From a bacterium (GTDB taxonomy: Bacteria; SZUA-79; Acidulodesulfobacterales; Acidulodesulfobacteraceae), in the NCBI GenBank assembly GCA_021800745.1, contig JAJYYS010000010.1:1-20004 (forward strand): a DNA stretch of 20,004 nt, written 5' to 3'. Below the pieces are notes generated by a model. It was not told the origin of the DNA, did not search any database, and saw only the letters and a program-made list of their open reading frames with translations. Within the stretch, counting starts at the first letter, position 1. The number at the start of each line of letters is the position of its first letter. Below, in pieces: positions 7,958 to 15,736 of this stretch. Made by a program: the position numbers and the translations under genes.

Positions 7958-8179
7958 TTACTTTCCCCTAAAGATAATGCGACCTCTCGTCAAATCATAC
8001 GGAGATAACTGAACCGTAACTTTATCGCCGGCGAGAATCTTAATATAATGCATGCGCATTTTCCCCGATATATGAGCAAGCACTTTATATCCGTTTTCTA
8101 ACTCGACTCTGAACATTGCATTAGGAAGCGGTTCCACTACGGTTCCTTCGACTTCAATCAAATCTTCTTTACTAGACAT
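7958..8179 (-). CDS. infA: Translation initiation factor IF-1
   Basis: IF-1 binds the 30S A site during initiation. The 73-residue product is a single OB fold: [69 protein letters not shown]. It is a little over the usual 72 residues and has all conserved rRNA-binding segments. It lies 8 bases after map, with AGGAA before the ATG, and 35 bases before rpmJ. Confidence 0.97.
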   Translation of the reverse strand: MSSKEDLIEVEGTVVEPLPNAMFRVELENGYKVLAHISGKMRMHYIKILAGDKVTVQLSPYDLTRGRIIFRGK

Positions 8180-8187
8180 AAATTTTC

Positions 8188-8928
8188 CTATGTAAGAACT
8201 TGCGGTCCTTCATTTGTTATTGCGACGGTATGCTCAAAATGAGCCGACAACCCTTTGTCTTTGGTAATAACGGTCCACTTGTTTTCTTTAATCTTTACCT
8301 TATAAGAAAATTCGTTGACCATAGGCTCAATCGCAATTACCATTCCATTCTTTATCAATACGTCGTTTGATTCAATATAATAGTTAGGGACCTGCGGATC
8401 TTCATGTAATTTAAAACCGACCCCGTGACCGACAAAATCCTTTACTACAGAATATTTATTCAGAGTTACAAAATTTTCAACAGCCGTTGAAATATCGTTA
8501 ATTTTATTGCCGCAAACAGCCTTAGAAATTCCTATATTCAAAGCTTCCTTAGTAATCTTCATTAAGTTTAGAGCCGAATCAGTTATATTGCCGACAGGAA
8601 CGGTAACTGCGGCATCCGCATAATAGCCGTTATAATAAATGCCGTAATCCAAACTTACTATATCCCCTTCCCTTAACTTTCTCTGCGAAGGAAAACCGTG
8701 AACGACTTCTTCGTTTACCGACACGCAAACAGAGTAAGGAAACCCGTTATATCCTTTAAAAGCCGGAACTGCATTTAAAGATAATGCCTCCTTTTCCGCA
8801 ACAATATCATACTCTATTGTTTTCATGCCCGGCTTAGTCATCGCCGATAATTCATTTAATACTTTATTTACTATTTCACCCGCTTTTTTTATGCCTTCTA
8901 TATCTATTTTGCTTTTAAGGTTGACCAT
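8188..8928 (-). CDS. map: Methionine aminopeptidase, type I
   Basis: MetAP removes the initiator methionine from nascent proteins. The 246-residue protein has the pita-bread fold with the five metal ligands D94 (SLDYG), D105 (YADAA), H168 (GHGVG), E201 (IEPM) and E231 (HFEHT), plus the substrate-contacting H77 (VVHGFP). It lacks the N-terminal zinc-finger extension, as usual for bacterial type Ia. The first 6-8 residues are weakly constrained and the Shine-Dalgarno is poor (GAG about 8 bases upstream), so coupling to adk, which ends 9 bases earlier, is plausible. Confidence 0.96.
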   Translation of the reverse strand: MVNLKSKIDIEGIKKAGEIVNKVLNELSAMTKPGMKTIEYDIVAEKEALSLNAVPAFKGYNGFPYSVCVSVNEEVVHGFPSQRKLREGDIVSLDYGIYYNGYYADAAVTVPVGNITDSALNLMKITKEALNIGISKAVCGNKINDISTAVENFVTLNKYSVVKDFVGHGVGFKLHEDPQVPNYYIESNDVLIKNGMVIAIEPMVNEFSYKVKIKENKWTVITKDKGLSAHFEHTVAITNEGPQVLT

Positions 8929-8937
8929 TTTACAGGC

Positions 8938-9585
8938 TCAGATATGCGAAATTATTTCGTTTTCTACCTCTTTAGGAGATTTTTCGCCGTTAATCCTGAT
9001 TATTTTGCCTAATTTTTCAAAATGCTCGACCAAAGGATGCGTAGATTTATGATATGTCGCCAGTCTATTTTTGATAACTTCAGGCTTATCGTCATCCCTT
9101 GTTATCAACGAAACTCCGCAATCGTCGCATAATTCGTCTTTTTTAGGCTTATTAAATTTCATGTGATACACTTTTTTACATTTCGGACAAACTCTTCTAT
9201 TGGTAAGCCTATCAAGTATCGCTTCATCCTTAACGTCTATATAGATAACCTTATCTACCTCGAGATTGAACTCTTTAAGCATTCCGTCTAATAACACATT
9301 CTGAGATAAGTCCCTCGGAAATCCGTCGAATAAAAACCCGTTTCTGCCAAGATTCTGCTCGATATTTGCCTTAATTATCTTGGCGACTAAATCGATAGGA
9401 ACAAATTCGCCTTTATCCATATATGATTTTGCAATTTGACCAAGTTCGGTTTTTTTCTCTACGTTTTCCCTTAATAAGTCTCCTGTGGAAATCAATACAA
9501 AATCTTTTGTATTTGCAATATTTTTTGCCTGAGTTCCCTTGCCCGCACCCGGAGGTCCTATTAAAATATAAATTTTGCTTTTCAT
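8938..9585 (-). CDS. adk: Adenylate kinase, zinc-LID type
   Basis: Adk interconverts ATP + AMP and 2 ADP in the cytoplasm. The 215-residue enzyme shows the P-loop GPPGAGKGT (10-18), the AMP-site STGDLLRE (33-40), FDGFPR (86-91) and a long LID with a structural zinc site C133-X2-C136 and C153-X2-C156. The zinc LID is typical of Gram-positive and several thermophilic or anaerobic lineages and is absent from E. coli Adk. AGAGGT precedes the ATG. The placement between secY and map is common. Confidence 0.97.
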   Translation of the reverse strand: MKSKIYILIGPPGAGKGTQAKNIANTKDFVLISTGDLLRENVEKKTELGQIAKSYMDKGEFVPIDLVAKIIKANIEQNLGRNGFLFDGFPRDLSQNVLLDGMLKEFNLEVDKVIYIDVKDEAILDRLTNRRVCPKCKKVYHMKFNKPKKDELCDDCGVSLITRDDDKPEVIKNRLATYHKSTHPLVEHFEKLGKIIRINGEKSPKEVENEIISHI

Positions 9586-9589
9586 TTTT

Positions 9590-9602
9590 ACCTCTTTCTA
9601 TG
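9590..9602 (-). repeat. Hairpin-less copy of the repeat junction (secY-adk)
   Basis: The minus strand reads CATAGAAAGAGGT, identical over 13 bases to 12278-12290 before rplR. It combines the CATAGAA tail of the hairpin repeats with the AGAGGT Shine-Dalgarno that follows hairpin copy A, but no hairpin lies between them. It provides the adk ribosome binding site. Confidence 0.55.
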
Positions 9603-9607
9603 TTATA

Positions 9608-10906
9608 TTATTTTTTTGACGCTTTCTTTAACAGGCTGTCATAATTTCTATATAATAAATGCGATTGAATCTGCACTATGGTATCCATAGCCACTACTAC
9701 GACGATTAAAAGCCCCGTCCCGCCAAAGTAAAAAGGAACATGAAATTTATTAATTAAAATCGTCGGCAGGAGACATATTAAGGATACATATATAGCACCT
9801 ATAAACGTAACCCTGTTTAAAATTTTATCTATGAATGACGAGGTAGATTTCCCGGGTTTAATTCCCGGAACGTTTCCGCCGTATTTGCGCAAATCATCGG
9901 CAACATCATCCACTTTAAACGTAATTGCCGTGTAAAAATAGCAAAAGAAAAAAATTAAAATAACAAAAATTATATTGTAAAGAACTCCGTTAGGATTTAA
10001 ATATTCGGAAACTCTTTCAAAAACCGGCATTTTAATAAAATTAGCGATTGTCGCCGGAAAAAGAAGAATAGACATTGCAAAAATAGGAGGAATTACTCCG
10101 GGAGTATTGACTTTCAAAGGAAGGTAGCTGGTCTGTCCGGAGTATAGCTTTCTCCCCACCATTTTTTTTGCATATTGTATTGGAATGCGTCTCTGAGCAG
10201 ATTCTACAAAAACAATAAATCCGATTACTAAAATCATTAATGCAAGGATTAAAATTAACAGCATAATATTAATTTCGCCAAGCTGAACCATTTTAATAGT
10301 ATTCATAAATGCGCCCGGGATAGCCGCAACTATTCCCGCGAATATAATCAGCGAAATGCCGTTGCCTATTCCGTGCTCCGATATCTCTTCCCCTATCCAC
10401 ATAACGAATATAGTGCCTGCCGTAAGAGTAATAACGGATATAATTAGAAAACTCATACCCGGATTCATAACTACCGGCAGTCCGTCCGGGCTTTTCATGG
10501 CTTCAATTCCGTAACTTATCCCGATAGATTGAAATAATGAAAGCAGCACGGTTCCGTATCTTGTATATTGCATAAACTTCTTTCTTCCGGATTCGCCTTC
10601 TTTCTGTAGTCTGTCGAGAGAAGGTACGACCATGGGCAGCATCTGAAATATGATTGATGAACTTATATAGGGCATAATGCCGAGAGAAAATATAGAAAAA
10701 CGCGCTAACGCTCCCCCTGTAAACATATTAAAAAGACCAAATAAATTGCTGTTCGATGCGTTAAAAAACTGGGACAAAGCAACCGGGTTAACGCCGGGAG
10801 TCGTAATATGAACCCCAATCCTGAACACTACGAACATCAAGAGAGTATAAAGTATCCTGTTGCGCAGTTCCGGTATTTTTCCTAAATTTTCAAAACTTTG
10901 AGCCAT
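9608..10906 (-). CDS. secY: Preprotein translocase subunit SecY
   Basis: SecY is the channel of the Sec translocon in the inner membrane. The 432-residue sequence has ten hydrophobic segments at about 19-36, 68-92, 113-133, 148-171, 183-200, 212-234, 268-290, 308-330, 365-386 and 393-412. Segment 2 contains the plug-proximal GIMPYISSSIIFQ, and the cytoplasmic ribosome-binding loops carry QRRIPIQYAKK and DDLRKYGGNVPGIKPG. Length and topology are normal. It follows rplO after 4 bases; its AAGGAT element overlaps the rplO end, implying coupled translation. Confidence 0.97.
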   Translation of the reverse strand: MAQSFENLGKIPELRNRILYTLLMFVVFRIGVHITTPGVNPVALSQFFNASNSNLFGLFNMFTGGALARFSIFSLGIMPYISSSIIFQMLPMVVPSLDRLQKEGESGRKKFMQYTRYGTVLLSLFQSIGISYGIEAMKSPDGLPVVMNPGMSFLIISVITLTAGTIFVMWIGEEISEHGIGNGISLIIFAGIVAAIPGAFMNTIKMVQLGEINIMLLILILALMILVIGFIVFVESAQRRIPIQYAKKMVGRKLYSGQTSYLPLKVNTPGVIPPIFAMSILLFPATIANFIKMPVFERVSEYLNPNGVLYNIIFVILIFFFCYFYTAITFKVDDVADDLRKYGGNVPGIKPGKSTSSFIDKILNRVTFIGAIYVSLICLLPTILINKFHVPFYFGGTGLLIVVVVAMDTIVQIQSHLLYRNYDSLLKKASKK

Positions 10907-10910
10907 TATT

Positions 10911-11345
10911 TTATATTATCCTTACGGTTCCGCCGTTTTTTTCTATTTTTTCTTTGGCATTTTTAGAAATCTTATTGCAGACCACATTAACCTTGCGGTT
11001 AATTTCTCCTGAACCTAACAGCTTAAATTTATTTTCGCTTTTCTTTAGTATTCCGCTTTCTTTTAAAATGTCTATATTTATATCATTGCTTTTTATATTA
11101 TCAATAGCGGTAAAATTTACAATTGCAATCTGTTCCCGAAGAGGATTATTAAAACCTCTTTTTGGAACTCTTCTACTGTAAGGCATTTGGCCGCCTTCAA
11201 ACCCGGGTCTTACTCCGCCTCCCGCTCTTGCATTCTGACCTTTATTTCCTTTTCCGGAAGTCTGACCGTGTCCGGATCCCGAACCTCTCCCCAGCCTTTT
11301 TCTCTTTTTATTATTATGTTTGCCGAATTCGCTTAAATTTACCAT
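10911..11345 (-). CDS. rplO: 50S ribosomal protein L15 (uL15)
   Basis: L15 is a late-assembly large-subunit protein with a long Gly/Lys/Arg-rich extension into the rRNA core. The 144-residue product shows [35 protein letters not shown] and [12 protein letters not shown], then a short globular C-terminal domain that is Asn/Lys rich. A GAGGA element precedes the ATG. The usual neighbour rpmD (L30) is missing between rpsE and this gene; a hairpin repeat occupies the gap. Confidence 0.97.
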   Translation of the reverse strand: MVNLSEFGKHNNKKRKRLGRGSGSGHGQTSGKGNKGQNARAGGGVRPGFEGGQMPYSRRVPKRGFNNPLREQIAIVNFTAIDNIKSNDINIDILKESGILKKSENKFKLLGSGEINRKVNVVCNKISKNAKEKIEKNGGTVRII

Positions 11346-11365
11346 TTAATTGTATTCCTCTTTTT

Positions 11366-11398
11366 TAGGGACAGACTTAAGCCTTTCCCTATTCTATG
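11366..11398 (-). repeat. Hairpin repeat copy B (rpsE-rplO gap)
   Basis: Imperfect inverted repeat 11366-11391 with centre TTAA: TAGGGACAGACT pairs with its mirror AGCCTTTCCCTA except at two positions. TTCTATG (11392-11398) follows on the plus strand. In transcript sense it lies between the rpsE stop and the rplO Shine-Dalgarno, the slot rpmD normally fills. No T-run, so it is not an obvious terminator. Confidence 0.8.
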
Positions 11399-11406
11399 AT
11401 ATTTAT

Positions 11407-11892
11407 TTATGATTTTTTTCTTCTTTTTTCTAGTTCCCCTTTATAAAAAAACGAAGAAATGCATTTCAAGGTCGCATTTGCCACATTATGCGGGTTTGAA
11501 GAGCCTATAGACTTGGCGTAAACATTTCTTACCCCTGAAAGTTCAAAAATTGCCCTCATGGCTCCCCCCGCTATTATCCCGGTTCCTTCCGGAGCTGGCT
11601 TCATAAATACATAACCGGCTCCGCTCTTTCCGTATTGTTCATGGGGAATTGAATTTTTATGAACCTTGACTCTTATTAAATTTTTCTTTGCCTGTTCGGT
11701 TCCTTTTCTAATCGCTTCCGGCACCTCTTTGGCTTTTCCAAGTCCTATGCCCACAAAATTTGCATCCGGGTCCCCGGCTACCACTAATGCCGAAAAGCCA
11801 AACCTTCTTCCGCCTTTAACTACCTTGGCAACTCTTGAAATATGTATAACTTTATCCTTAATATTTAAATCTTCAACGCTTAATTTCTCCAA
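11407..11892 (-). CDS. rpsE: 30S ribosomal protein S5 (uS5)
   Basis: S5 lies at the mRNA entrance and affects translational accuracy. From the TTG at 11892 the product is 161 residues and begins [20 protein letters not shown]. It has the double-stranded RNA-binding-like N-terminal domain ([19 protein letters not shown]) and the C-terminal domain ([20 protein letters not shown] and [13 protein letters not shown]). An in-frame TTG at 11904 would add four residues, but GGAGG (11902-11898) overlaps that codon and is correctly placed, five bases away, for the TTG at 11892, which I prefer. rpmD is absent downstream. Confidence 0.95.
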   Translation of the reverse strand: MEKLSVEDLNIKDKVIHISRVAKVVKGGRRFGFSALVVAGDPDANFVGIGLGKAKEVPEAIRKGTEQAKKNLIRVKVHKNSIPHEQYGKSGAGYVFMKPAPEGTGIIAGGAMRAIFELSGVRNVYAKSIGSSNPHNVANATLKCISSFFYKGELEKRRKKS

Positions 11893-11897
11893 ATTAT

Positions 11898-11902
11898 CCT
11901 CC
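11898..11902 (-). promoter_or_regulatory. Ribosome binding site deciding the rpsE start
   Basis: GGAGG on the minus strand, five bases before the TTG at 11892 and overlapping a more upstream in-frame TTG (11904), which it makes unlikely as the initiation codon. Confidence 0.65.
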
Positions 11903-11915
11903 AATATTCATATAT

Positions 11916-12272
11916 CTAAAAATTTAACCCGTTTTCTCTTGCGGCATCGGCTAATGCCTTAACTCTTCCGTGATAAATATATCCGTTCCTATCGAACGCA
12001 ACATCTATTATCGATTTCTGTTTGCATAATTCCGCAATCTCTTTCCCTACTATTTTAGCGGCATCTACATTCCCTGCATGTCCTTTAATCTTTACTTTTA
12101 TCTCCTTGGAAAGCGATGATGCCTGAGCTAAGACATCATTGTCGGCGGAAAAAACCTGAACGTAAATATTATTTAAACTTTTAAACACGCACAGACGGGG
12201 TTTAATGTTATTTTTCATAACCTTTTTAATATGTGCCTTCCTGCGCAATCTTTTTTCAATTTTGTCTTTCAT
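11916..12272 (-). CDS. rplR: 50S ribosomal protein L18 (uL18)
   Basis: L18 binds 5S rRNA with L5 in the central protuberance. The 118-residue sequence shows RLRRKAHIKKVM, KPRLCVFKSLNNIYVQVF, the central AGNVDAAKIVGKEIAE and the C-terminal VAFDRNGYIYHGRVKALADAARENGLNF, all family features. The length is typical. It follows rplF after 20 bases with AGAGGT before the ATG, embedded in the 13-mer that looks like a hairpin-less repeat junction. Confidence 0.97.
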   Translation of the reverse strand: MKDKIEKRLRRKAHIKKVMKNNIKPRLCVFKSLNNIYVQVFSADNDVLAQASSLSKEIKVKIKGHAGNVDAAKIVGKEIAELCKQKSIIDVAFDRNGYIYHGRVKALADAARENGLNF

Positions 12273-12277
12273 ATCCG

Positions 12278-12290
12278 ACCTCTTTCTATG
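12278..12290 (-). repeat. Hairpin-less copy of the repeat junction (rplF-rplR)
   Basis: The minus strand reads CATAGAAAGAGGT, the same 13-mer as at 9590-9602. It starts two bases after the rplF stop and supplies the rplR Shine-Dalgarno. Compared with copies A and B it looks like the flanks joined without the hairpin. Confidence 0.55.
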
Positions 12291-12292
12291 AT

Positions 12293-12832
12293 TTATTTTC
12301 CCGAAGCTTTGCCGACTTTTCGTTTTATGACTTCGTCTGAATATTTAATGCCTTTGCCTTTATAAGGTTCCGGTTTCCTCAATTCCCTTATTTGGGAAGC
12401 GACGAGCCCGACAAGCTCTTTATCGAATCCGGTAATTTTTAATAACGTATTTTTTTCGACGGCTATTTTTATACCTTCGGGGATTATAAAATTCACCTGA
12501 TGCGAAAAACCTAAATTTAACACCAGATTTTTATTCTTAACTTCAGCCCTGTATCCTACCCCGATAATCTCCAAATCTTTAGAGAAACCTTGCACGACGC
12601 CGGTTATTGCGTTTGCTATAATAGTTCTAGTCAATCCGGTAAATTTTTCAAAATTTATATCGTCGTCCTTTAATTTAACCGAAACGGCTGATTTATTTAT
12701 GTCTAAAGCAATCCCTTCCGGAATTTTTTTAGAAATTTTCCCGAGAGGTCCCGAAGAAGTTAAGATATTGCCGTTTAACTCCACTTTGACGTCTTTAGGA
12801 ATTTCAATAATTTTTTTACCTATTCTGGACAT
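12293..12832 (-). CDS. rplF: 50S ribosomal protein L6 (uL6)
   Basis: L6 sits near the factor-binding site of the large subunit. The 179-residue protein has the two repeated L6 domains: MSRIGKKIIEIPKDVKVELNG through GLTRTIIANAITGVVQGFSK, then LEIIGVGYRAEVKNKNLVLNLGFSHQVNF and a C-terminal RELRKPEPYKGKGIKYSDE followed by the basic tail RKVGKASGK. Length is normal. AAGG lies about 12 bases before the ATG. Hairpin repeat copy C fills the 59-bp gap from rpsH. Confidence 0.97.
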   Translation of the reverse strand: MSRIGKKIIEIPKDVKVELNGNILTSSGPLGKISKKIPEGIALDINKSAVSVKLKDDDINFEKFTGLTRTIIANAITGVVQGFSKDLEIIGVGYRAEVKNKNLVLNLGFSHQVNFIIPEGIKIAVEKNTLLKITGFDKELVGLVASQIRELRKPEPYKGKGIKYSDEVIKRKVGKASGK

Positions 12833-12853
12833 TTTATCTATACCTTTTTTATT

Positions 12854-12888
12854 AGAAGGCCGAGGACTTTAGTCCTTCGCTTTCTATT
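12854..12888 (-). repeat. Hairpin repeat copy C (rpsH-rplF gap)
   Basis: Perfect core AGGACT (12863-12868), TT, AGTCCT (12871-12876), extended outward with single-base bulges to AGAAGG (12854-12859) against CTTTCT (12880-12885). The stem differs in sequence from the other copies but keeps pairing and the central CTTTAG. A degenerate tail, TTCTATT (12882-12888), partly overlaps the outer stem. Confidence 0.7.
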
Positions 12889-12891
12889 TTA

Positions 12892-13290
12892 TTAAAAAAC
12901 TTTTAACAATGAAAGTCCGCCGACCTTTTTTTCTTTGCATTCGACATCAGACATGATTCCCGCCGAAGTTGAAAATATCTCTATTCCTAGGCCATTTTTA
13001 TACGCTCTGATATCTTTAGCTTTTTTATAAAATCGTATTCCCGGCGTACTGGTAGTTTTAATATCGATAACCGTCGGCTTTTTGCTTTCATAGTATGCGA
13101 GCTTTATATTAATATTTTTAGTTGAAACGGCTTCGGCGTTTTCAATCGAATAATTTTCTATAAAGCCCTCTCTCTTTAAGACTTCGCATATATTTTCCTT
13201 TAACCCGGAATACGGCATATTAACTTTTTCTTTACCTGCTTTATAAGCATTTTTTATTCTAATAATCATATCTGAAATCGGGTAGGTCAT
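12892..13290 (-). CDS. rpsH: 30S ribosomal protein S8 (uS8)
   Basis: S8 binds the central domain of 16S rRNA early in assembly; in E. coli it is the translational repressor of the spc operon. The 132-residue protein begins MTYPISDMIIRIKNAYKAGK and ends with the family signature GIEIFSTSAGIMSDVECKEKKVGG plus a hydrophobic tail. The central RFYKKAKDIRAYKNG is also typical. AGAGG lies about 12 bases before the ATG. The 48-bp gap from rpsN is AT-rich and shows nothing I can name. Confidence 0.97.
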   Translation of the reverse strand: MTYPISDMIIRIKNAYKAGKEKVNMPYSGLKENICEVLKREGFIENYSIENAEAVSTKNINIKLAYYESKKPTVIDIKTTSTPGIRFYKKAKDIRAYKNGLGIEIFSTSAGIMSDVECKEKKVGGLSLLKVF

Positions 13291-13338
13291 TTTTTCTTTT
13301 TTCCTCTCTTAAATATATTAAAAATATTTTAAAATTAC

Positions 13339-13524
13339 TTACCAGCTTGATTTGGTAACTCCGGGAATAAGCCCTTTGCTCGAGTTTGTCCTAAAACAAA
13401 TTCTGCACATATCAAACTTTCTGTAATAACCTCTCGGTCTTCCGCATATCGGGCACCTGTTATGCGCTCTTACTTTAAATTTAGGCGTCCTTCCAGCTTT
13501 TATAATCATAGACTTTTTTGCCAT
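13339..13524 (-). CDS. rpsN: 30S ribosomal protein S14, zinc type (uS14)
   Basis: S14 is a head protein of the small subunit. The 61-residue length and the four cysteines C24-X2-C27 and C40-X2-C43 ([22 protein letters not shown]) define the short zinc-binding form (also called rpsZ or type Z), not the about 100-residue C- form of enterobacteria. The basic N-terminus ([18 protein letters not shown]) and C-terminal IPGVTKSSW are characteristic. AGGAG precedes the ATG. It lies 12 bases after rplE. Confidence 0.97.
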   Translation of the reverse strand: MAKKSMIIKAGRTPKFKVRAHNRCPICGRPRGYYRKFDMCRICFRTNSSKGLIPGVTKSSW

Positions 13525-13536
13525 ATACAGTATCTC

Positions 13537-14079
13537 CTAATTTCTAAACGGAAAATTAAAACTTTTCAAAAGTTTATATCCGTCTTCATTATTTTTTGCA
13601 GAAGTAACTATTGTTATATTCATTCCTTTAACCTTCTCGATAAGTTCATAACTGATTTCCGGGAATATAAGCTGTTCCTTAACTCCCATAGTATAATTTC
13701 CGCGGCCGTCGAATGATTTTTTGGAAATGCCTTTAAAATCCCTAACTCTAGGAAGGGATATATTAATAAGTTTATCAAAAAAATCATACATTTTATCGCT
13801 TCTTAGGGTAACAAAACAGCCGATTTCCTGATTTTCTTTTAATTTAAAGGCGGCAATAGACTTTTTTGCCTTTGCAACTACAGGTTTTTGGCCGGCAATT
13901 TTAGTCATTTCCGCAACTGACTGCTCAATTATTTTCGAATTAGAAGTTGCTTCTCCGAGACCCATATTGATAACTATTTTTTCCAATTTAGGTATCTGAT
14001 TAATATTTTTATAACCCGTTTCTTTTATTAATCTTGGTACAACTTCATTTTTATAAAATTCTTTATATCTTGCTGACAA
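13537..14079 (-). CDS. rplE: 50S ribosomal protein L5 (uL5)
   Basis: L5 binds 5S rRNA and contacts S13 across the subunit interface. From the TTG at 14079 the product is 180 residues, the family norm, beginning [20 protein letters not shown], then [64 protein letters not shown] and [22 protein letters not shown] at 14094 would add five residues, but the strong GGAGG (14092-14088) overlaps it and sits eight bases before the TTG at 14079, which is therefore preferred. It follows rplX closely. Confidence 0.95.
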   Translation of the reverse strand: MSARYKEFYKNEVVPRLIKETGYKNINQIPKLEKIVINMGLGEATSNSKIIEQSVAEMTKIAGQKPVVAKAKKSIAAFKLKENQEIGCFVTLRSDKMYDFFDKLINISLPRVRDFKGISKKSFDGRGNYTMGVKEQLIFPEISYELIEKVKGMNITIVTSAKNNEDGYKLLKSFNFPFRN

Positions 14080-14087
14080 TTTTAAAT

Positions 14088-14092
14088 CCTCC
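14088..14092 (-). promoter_or_regulatory. Ribosome binding site deciding the rplE start
   Basis: GGAGG on the minus strand, eight bases before the TTG at 14079. It overlaps the alternative in-frame TTG at 14094 and argues against it. Confidence 0.65.
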
Positions 14093-14096
14093 AAAA

Positions 14097-14411
14097 TTAA
14101 ACTTCAGACCCGCATTTTTTGCAAAGCCTTGTTTTTTTTCCTTTATCGTCCGTATTAACGGAAAATCTTACCGCCTTTTTACATTTAGGGCAATATAAAG
14201 CTACATTAGATATATTTACCGGCGCTTCTTTGTCTATTATTCCTCCCGGTTCCTGCGCGCTCCTAGGCTTAACATGCCTTTTTATCATATTTACCTTTTC
14301 GATATAGACCCTGTTCTTTTCTCTATCGACCCGGATAATCTTACCTGACTTGCCTTTTTCTTTTCCCGCTAAAACCGTTACGTTATCGTTCTTTTTTAAT
14401 TTAATAGTCAT
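14097..14411 (-). CDS. rplX: 50S ribosomal protein L24 (uL24)
   Basis: L24 initiates large-subunit assembly and lines the exit tunnel opening. The 104-residue product starts with a KOW motif ([24 protein letters not shown]), continues [36 protein letters not shown] and ends in a zinc-ribbon-like C-terminus with CPKC and CKKC pairs. It begins one base after the rplN stop; AGAGG within the last rplN codons serves as Shine-Dalgarno, so coupling is likely. Confidence 0.97.
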   Translation of the reverse strand: MTIKLKKNDNVTVLAGKEKGKSGKIIRVDREKNRVYIEKVNMIKRHVKPRSAQEPGGIIDKEAPVNISNVALYCPKCKKAVRFSVNTDDKGKKTRLCKKCGSEV

Positions 14412-14412
14412 A

Positions 14413-14781
14413 TTATAGGACCTCTGGCGCTAAGGATATAATCCTCATAAATTTTTTTGCTCTCAATTCTCTCGCTACGGGACCAAAAATACGGGTGCCT
14501 ATAGGTTCGTTCTGGTTGTTTATTAAAACTGCCGAATTATTATCGAATCTTATATAGCTTCCGTCCGGCCGCTTTACTTCTTTAACCGTTCGAACGATAA
14601 CCGCTTTTGATACATCGCCTTTTTTGACCTTGGAATTCGGAATGGCTTCTTTTATAGAAACGACTATTATATCGCCGATTCCGGCATATTTTCGTTTGGA
14701 ACCTCCAAGAACTTTAATACACATAAGCTTTTTTGCGCCCGAATTATCGGCGGATTTTAAAACTGTCTGCATTTGAATCAT
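14413..14781 (-). CDS. rplN: 50S ribosomal protein L14 (uL14)
   Basis: L14 lies at the subunit interface and binds the silencing factor RsfS in species that have it. The 122-residue sequence is highly conserved: [78 protein letters not shown], and [30 protein letters not shown]. Length is standard. The leader has only a weak GGTG, and the 43-bp gap from rpsQ is nearly all A and T. In E. coli this is the first gene of the spc operon. Confidence 0.98.
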   Translation of the reverse strand: MIQMQTVLKSADNSGAKKLMCIKVLGGSKRKYAGIGDIIVVSIKEAIPNSKVKKGDVSKAVIVRTVKEVKRPDGSYIRFDNNSAVLINNQNEPIGTRIFGPVARELRAKKFMRIISLAPEVL

Positions 14782-14824
14782 CGTTATAGCACCAAGTAAT
14801 TAAATTATATTAAAGAAAATTTTA

Positions 14825-15055
14825 TTATAGAATTGCTTCGAGATTCCATCTTTTATCTTTAGACAAAGGGCGCGTTTCGATAAATAAAACTTTATCTCCC
14901 GTATGCGAAGCATTCTTTTCGTCATGAATTTTAAATTTTTTAACCTTTTTTACATATTTTTTATAAACAGGATGCTTTACGATGTCCGAAACTATAACCA
15001 CTCTGGTTTTATCCATCTTGTCGGATGTCACGATTCCCGTTAATGTTTTTTTCAT
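14825..15055 (-). CDS. rpsQ: 30S ribosomal protein S17 (uS17)
   Basis: S17 is an OB-fold primary 16S-binding protein. The 76-residue product reads MKKTLTGIVTSDKMDKTRVV, VKHPVYKKYVKKVKKFKIHDE, then GDKVLFIETRPLSKDKRWNL, all family features, and is at the short end of the usual 80-85 residues. It starts two bases after the rpmC stop, with GGGAGAT inside the rpmC end, so the two are probably coupled. Confidence 0.97.
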   Translation of the reverse strand: MKKTLTGIVTSDKMDKTRVVIVSDIVKHPVYKKYVKKVKKFKIHDEKNASHTGDKVLFIETRPLSKDKRWNLEAIL

Positions 15056-15057
15056 AA

Positions 15058-15252
15058 TTATATCTCCCGCTTCCTGTTGTTTGAAATAGTTTTAATTCTC
15101 GCTATGGACCTTTTTACCGCTTGAATTCTCTTAGGATTTTCTAACGAACCTAATGATTTCTGAACTGTAAGATTAAATATTTCTTTTCTGAAATCAGACT
15201 CTTTCACTTTAAGTTCTTCATCGTTCATTGTATTTAATTCTTTGAATTTCAT
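15058..15252 (-). CDS. rpmC: 50S ribosomal protein L29 (uL29)
   Basis: L29 is a small helical-hairpin protein near the exit tunnel that helps dock SRP and trigger factor. The 64-residue product has the family pattern MKFKELNTMNDEELKVKESD, LRKEIFNLTVQKSLGSLENPKRI and KRSIARIKTI. The order rplP-rpmC-rpsQ is canonical. GAGGAG lies upstream, overlapping the rplP end, which is only four bases before the ATG. Confidence 0.97.
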   Translation of the reverse strand: MKFKELNTMNDEELKVKESDFRKEIFNLTVQKSLGSLENPKRIQAVKRSIARIKTISNNRKREI

Positions 15253-15256
15253 ATAT

Positions 15257-15670
15257 TTAGAATTCTCCTCTCTCTATAAATATAGTCTTAAGCGGCAGTT
15301 TATGGGATGCCAGTCTTAAAGCCTCCTGTGCAACTTCTTTTGGAATCCCTTCCATTTCATATAAAACTAATCCGGGTCTGGCAACGCATACCCATTCTTC
15401 TACCGAGCCCTTTCCTTTTCCCATTCTGGTTTCTGCCGGCTTTTTTGTAATAGGCTTATCCGGGAAAATCCTTATCCAGACCTTGCCTCCTCTTTTTACA
15501 AATCTGGTCATTGCAATTCTTGCCGCTTCTATTTGTCTGGCGGTTATATAACCGCATTCTATTACTTTTAATCCGAAATCTCCGAATGCAAGAGCATTGC
15601 CGCGGGTAGCCTTCCCTCTCATTCTACCCTTCATTTGCTTCCTGTATTTTGTTTTAGCGGGCATTAACAT
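15257..15670 (-). CDS. rplP: 50S ribosomal protein L16 (uL16)
   Basis: L16 helps position the A-site tRNA on the large subunit. The 137-residue sequence begins [20 protein letters not shown] and contains [62 protein letters not shown] and [26 protein letters not shown] C-terminal features. Both the first and third codons are ATG; the MLMP form is the family norm. GGTGA lies upstream. Hairpin repeat copy D occupies the gap from rpsC. Confidence 0.97.
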   Translation of the reverse strand: MLMPAKTKYRKQMKGRMRGKATRGNALAFGDFGLKVIECGYITARQIEAARIAMTRFVKRGGKVWIRIFPDKPITKKPAETRMGKGKGSVEEWVCVARPGLVLYEMEGIPKEVAQEALRLASHKLPLKTIFIERGEF

Positions 15671-15689
15671 AATTATTCACCTTTTTTAT

Positions 15690-15714
15690 AGGGAACAGAC
15701 TTAAGCCGGTCCCT
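15690..15714 (-). repeat. Hairpin repeat copy D (rpsC-rplP gap)
   Basis: Imperfect inverted repeat with centre TTAA at 15701-15704. The left arm AGGGAACAGACTT and right arm AAGCCGGTCCCT share the AGGG/CCCT ends and a partly paired middle with one bulge. It is similar in sequence to copy B, including the ACAGACTTAAGCC core. Its tail (CTTTCCG) is degenerate. It is the weakest hairpin of the family. Confidence 0.65.
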
Positions 15715-15736
15715 TCTCTTTCCGTTATTTTTTTAA

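Noticed and set aside
14782..14824. Possible promoter or spc-operon leader between rpsQ and rplN
   Set aside because: The gap is only 43 bases, nearly all A and T, with no distinctive stem or spaced -35/-10 pair.
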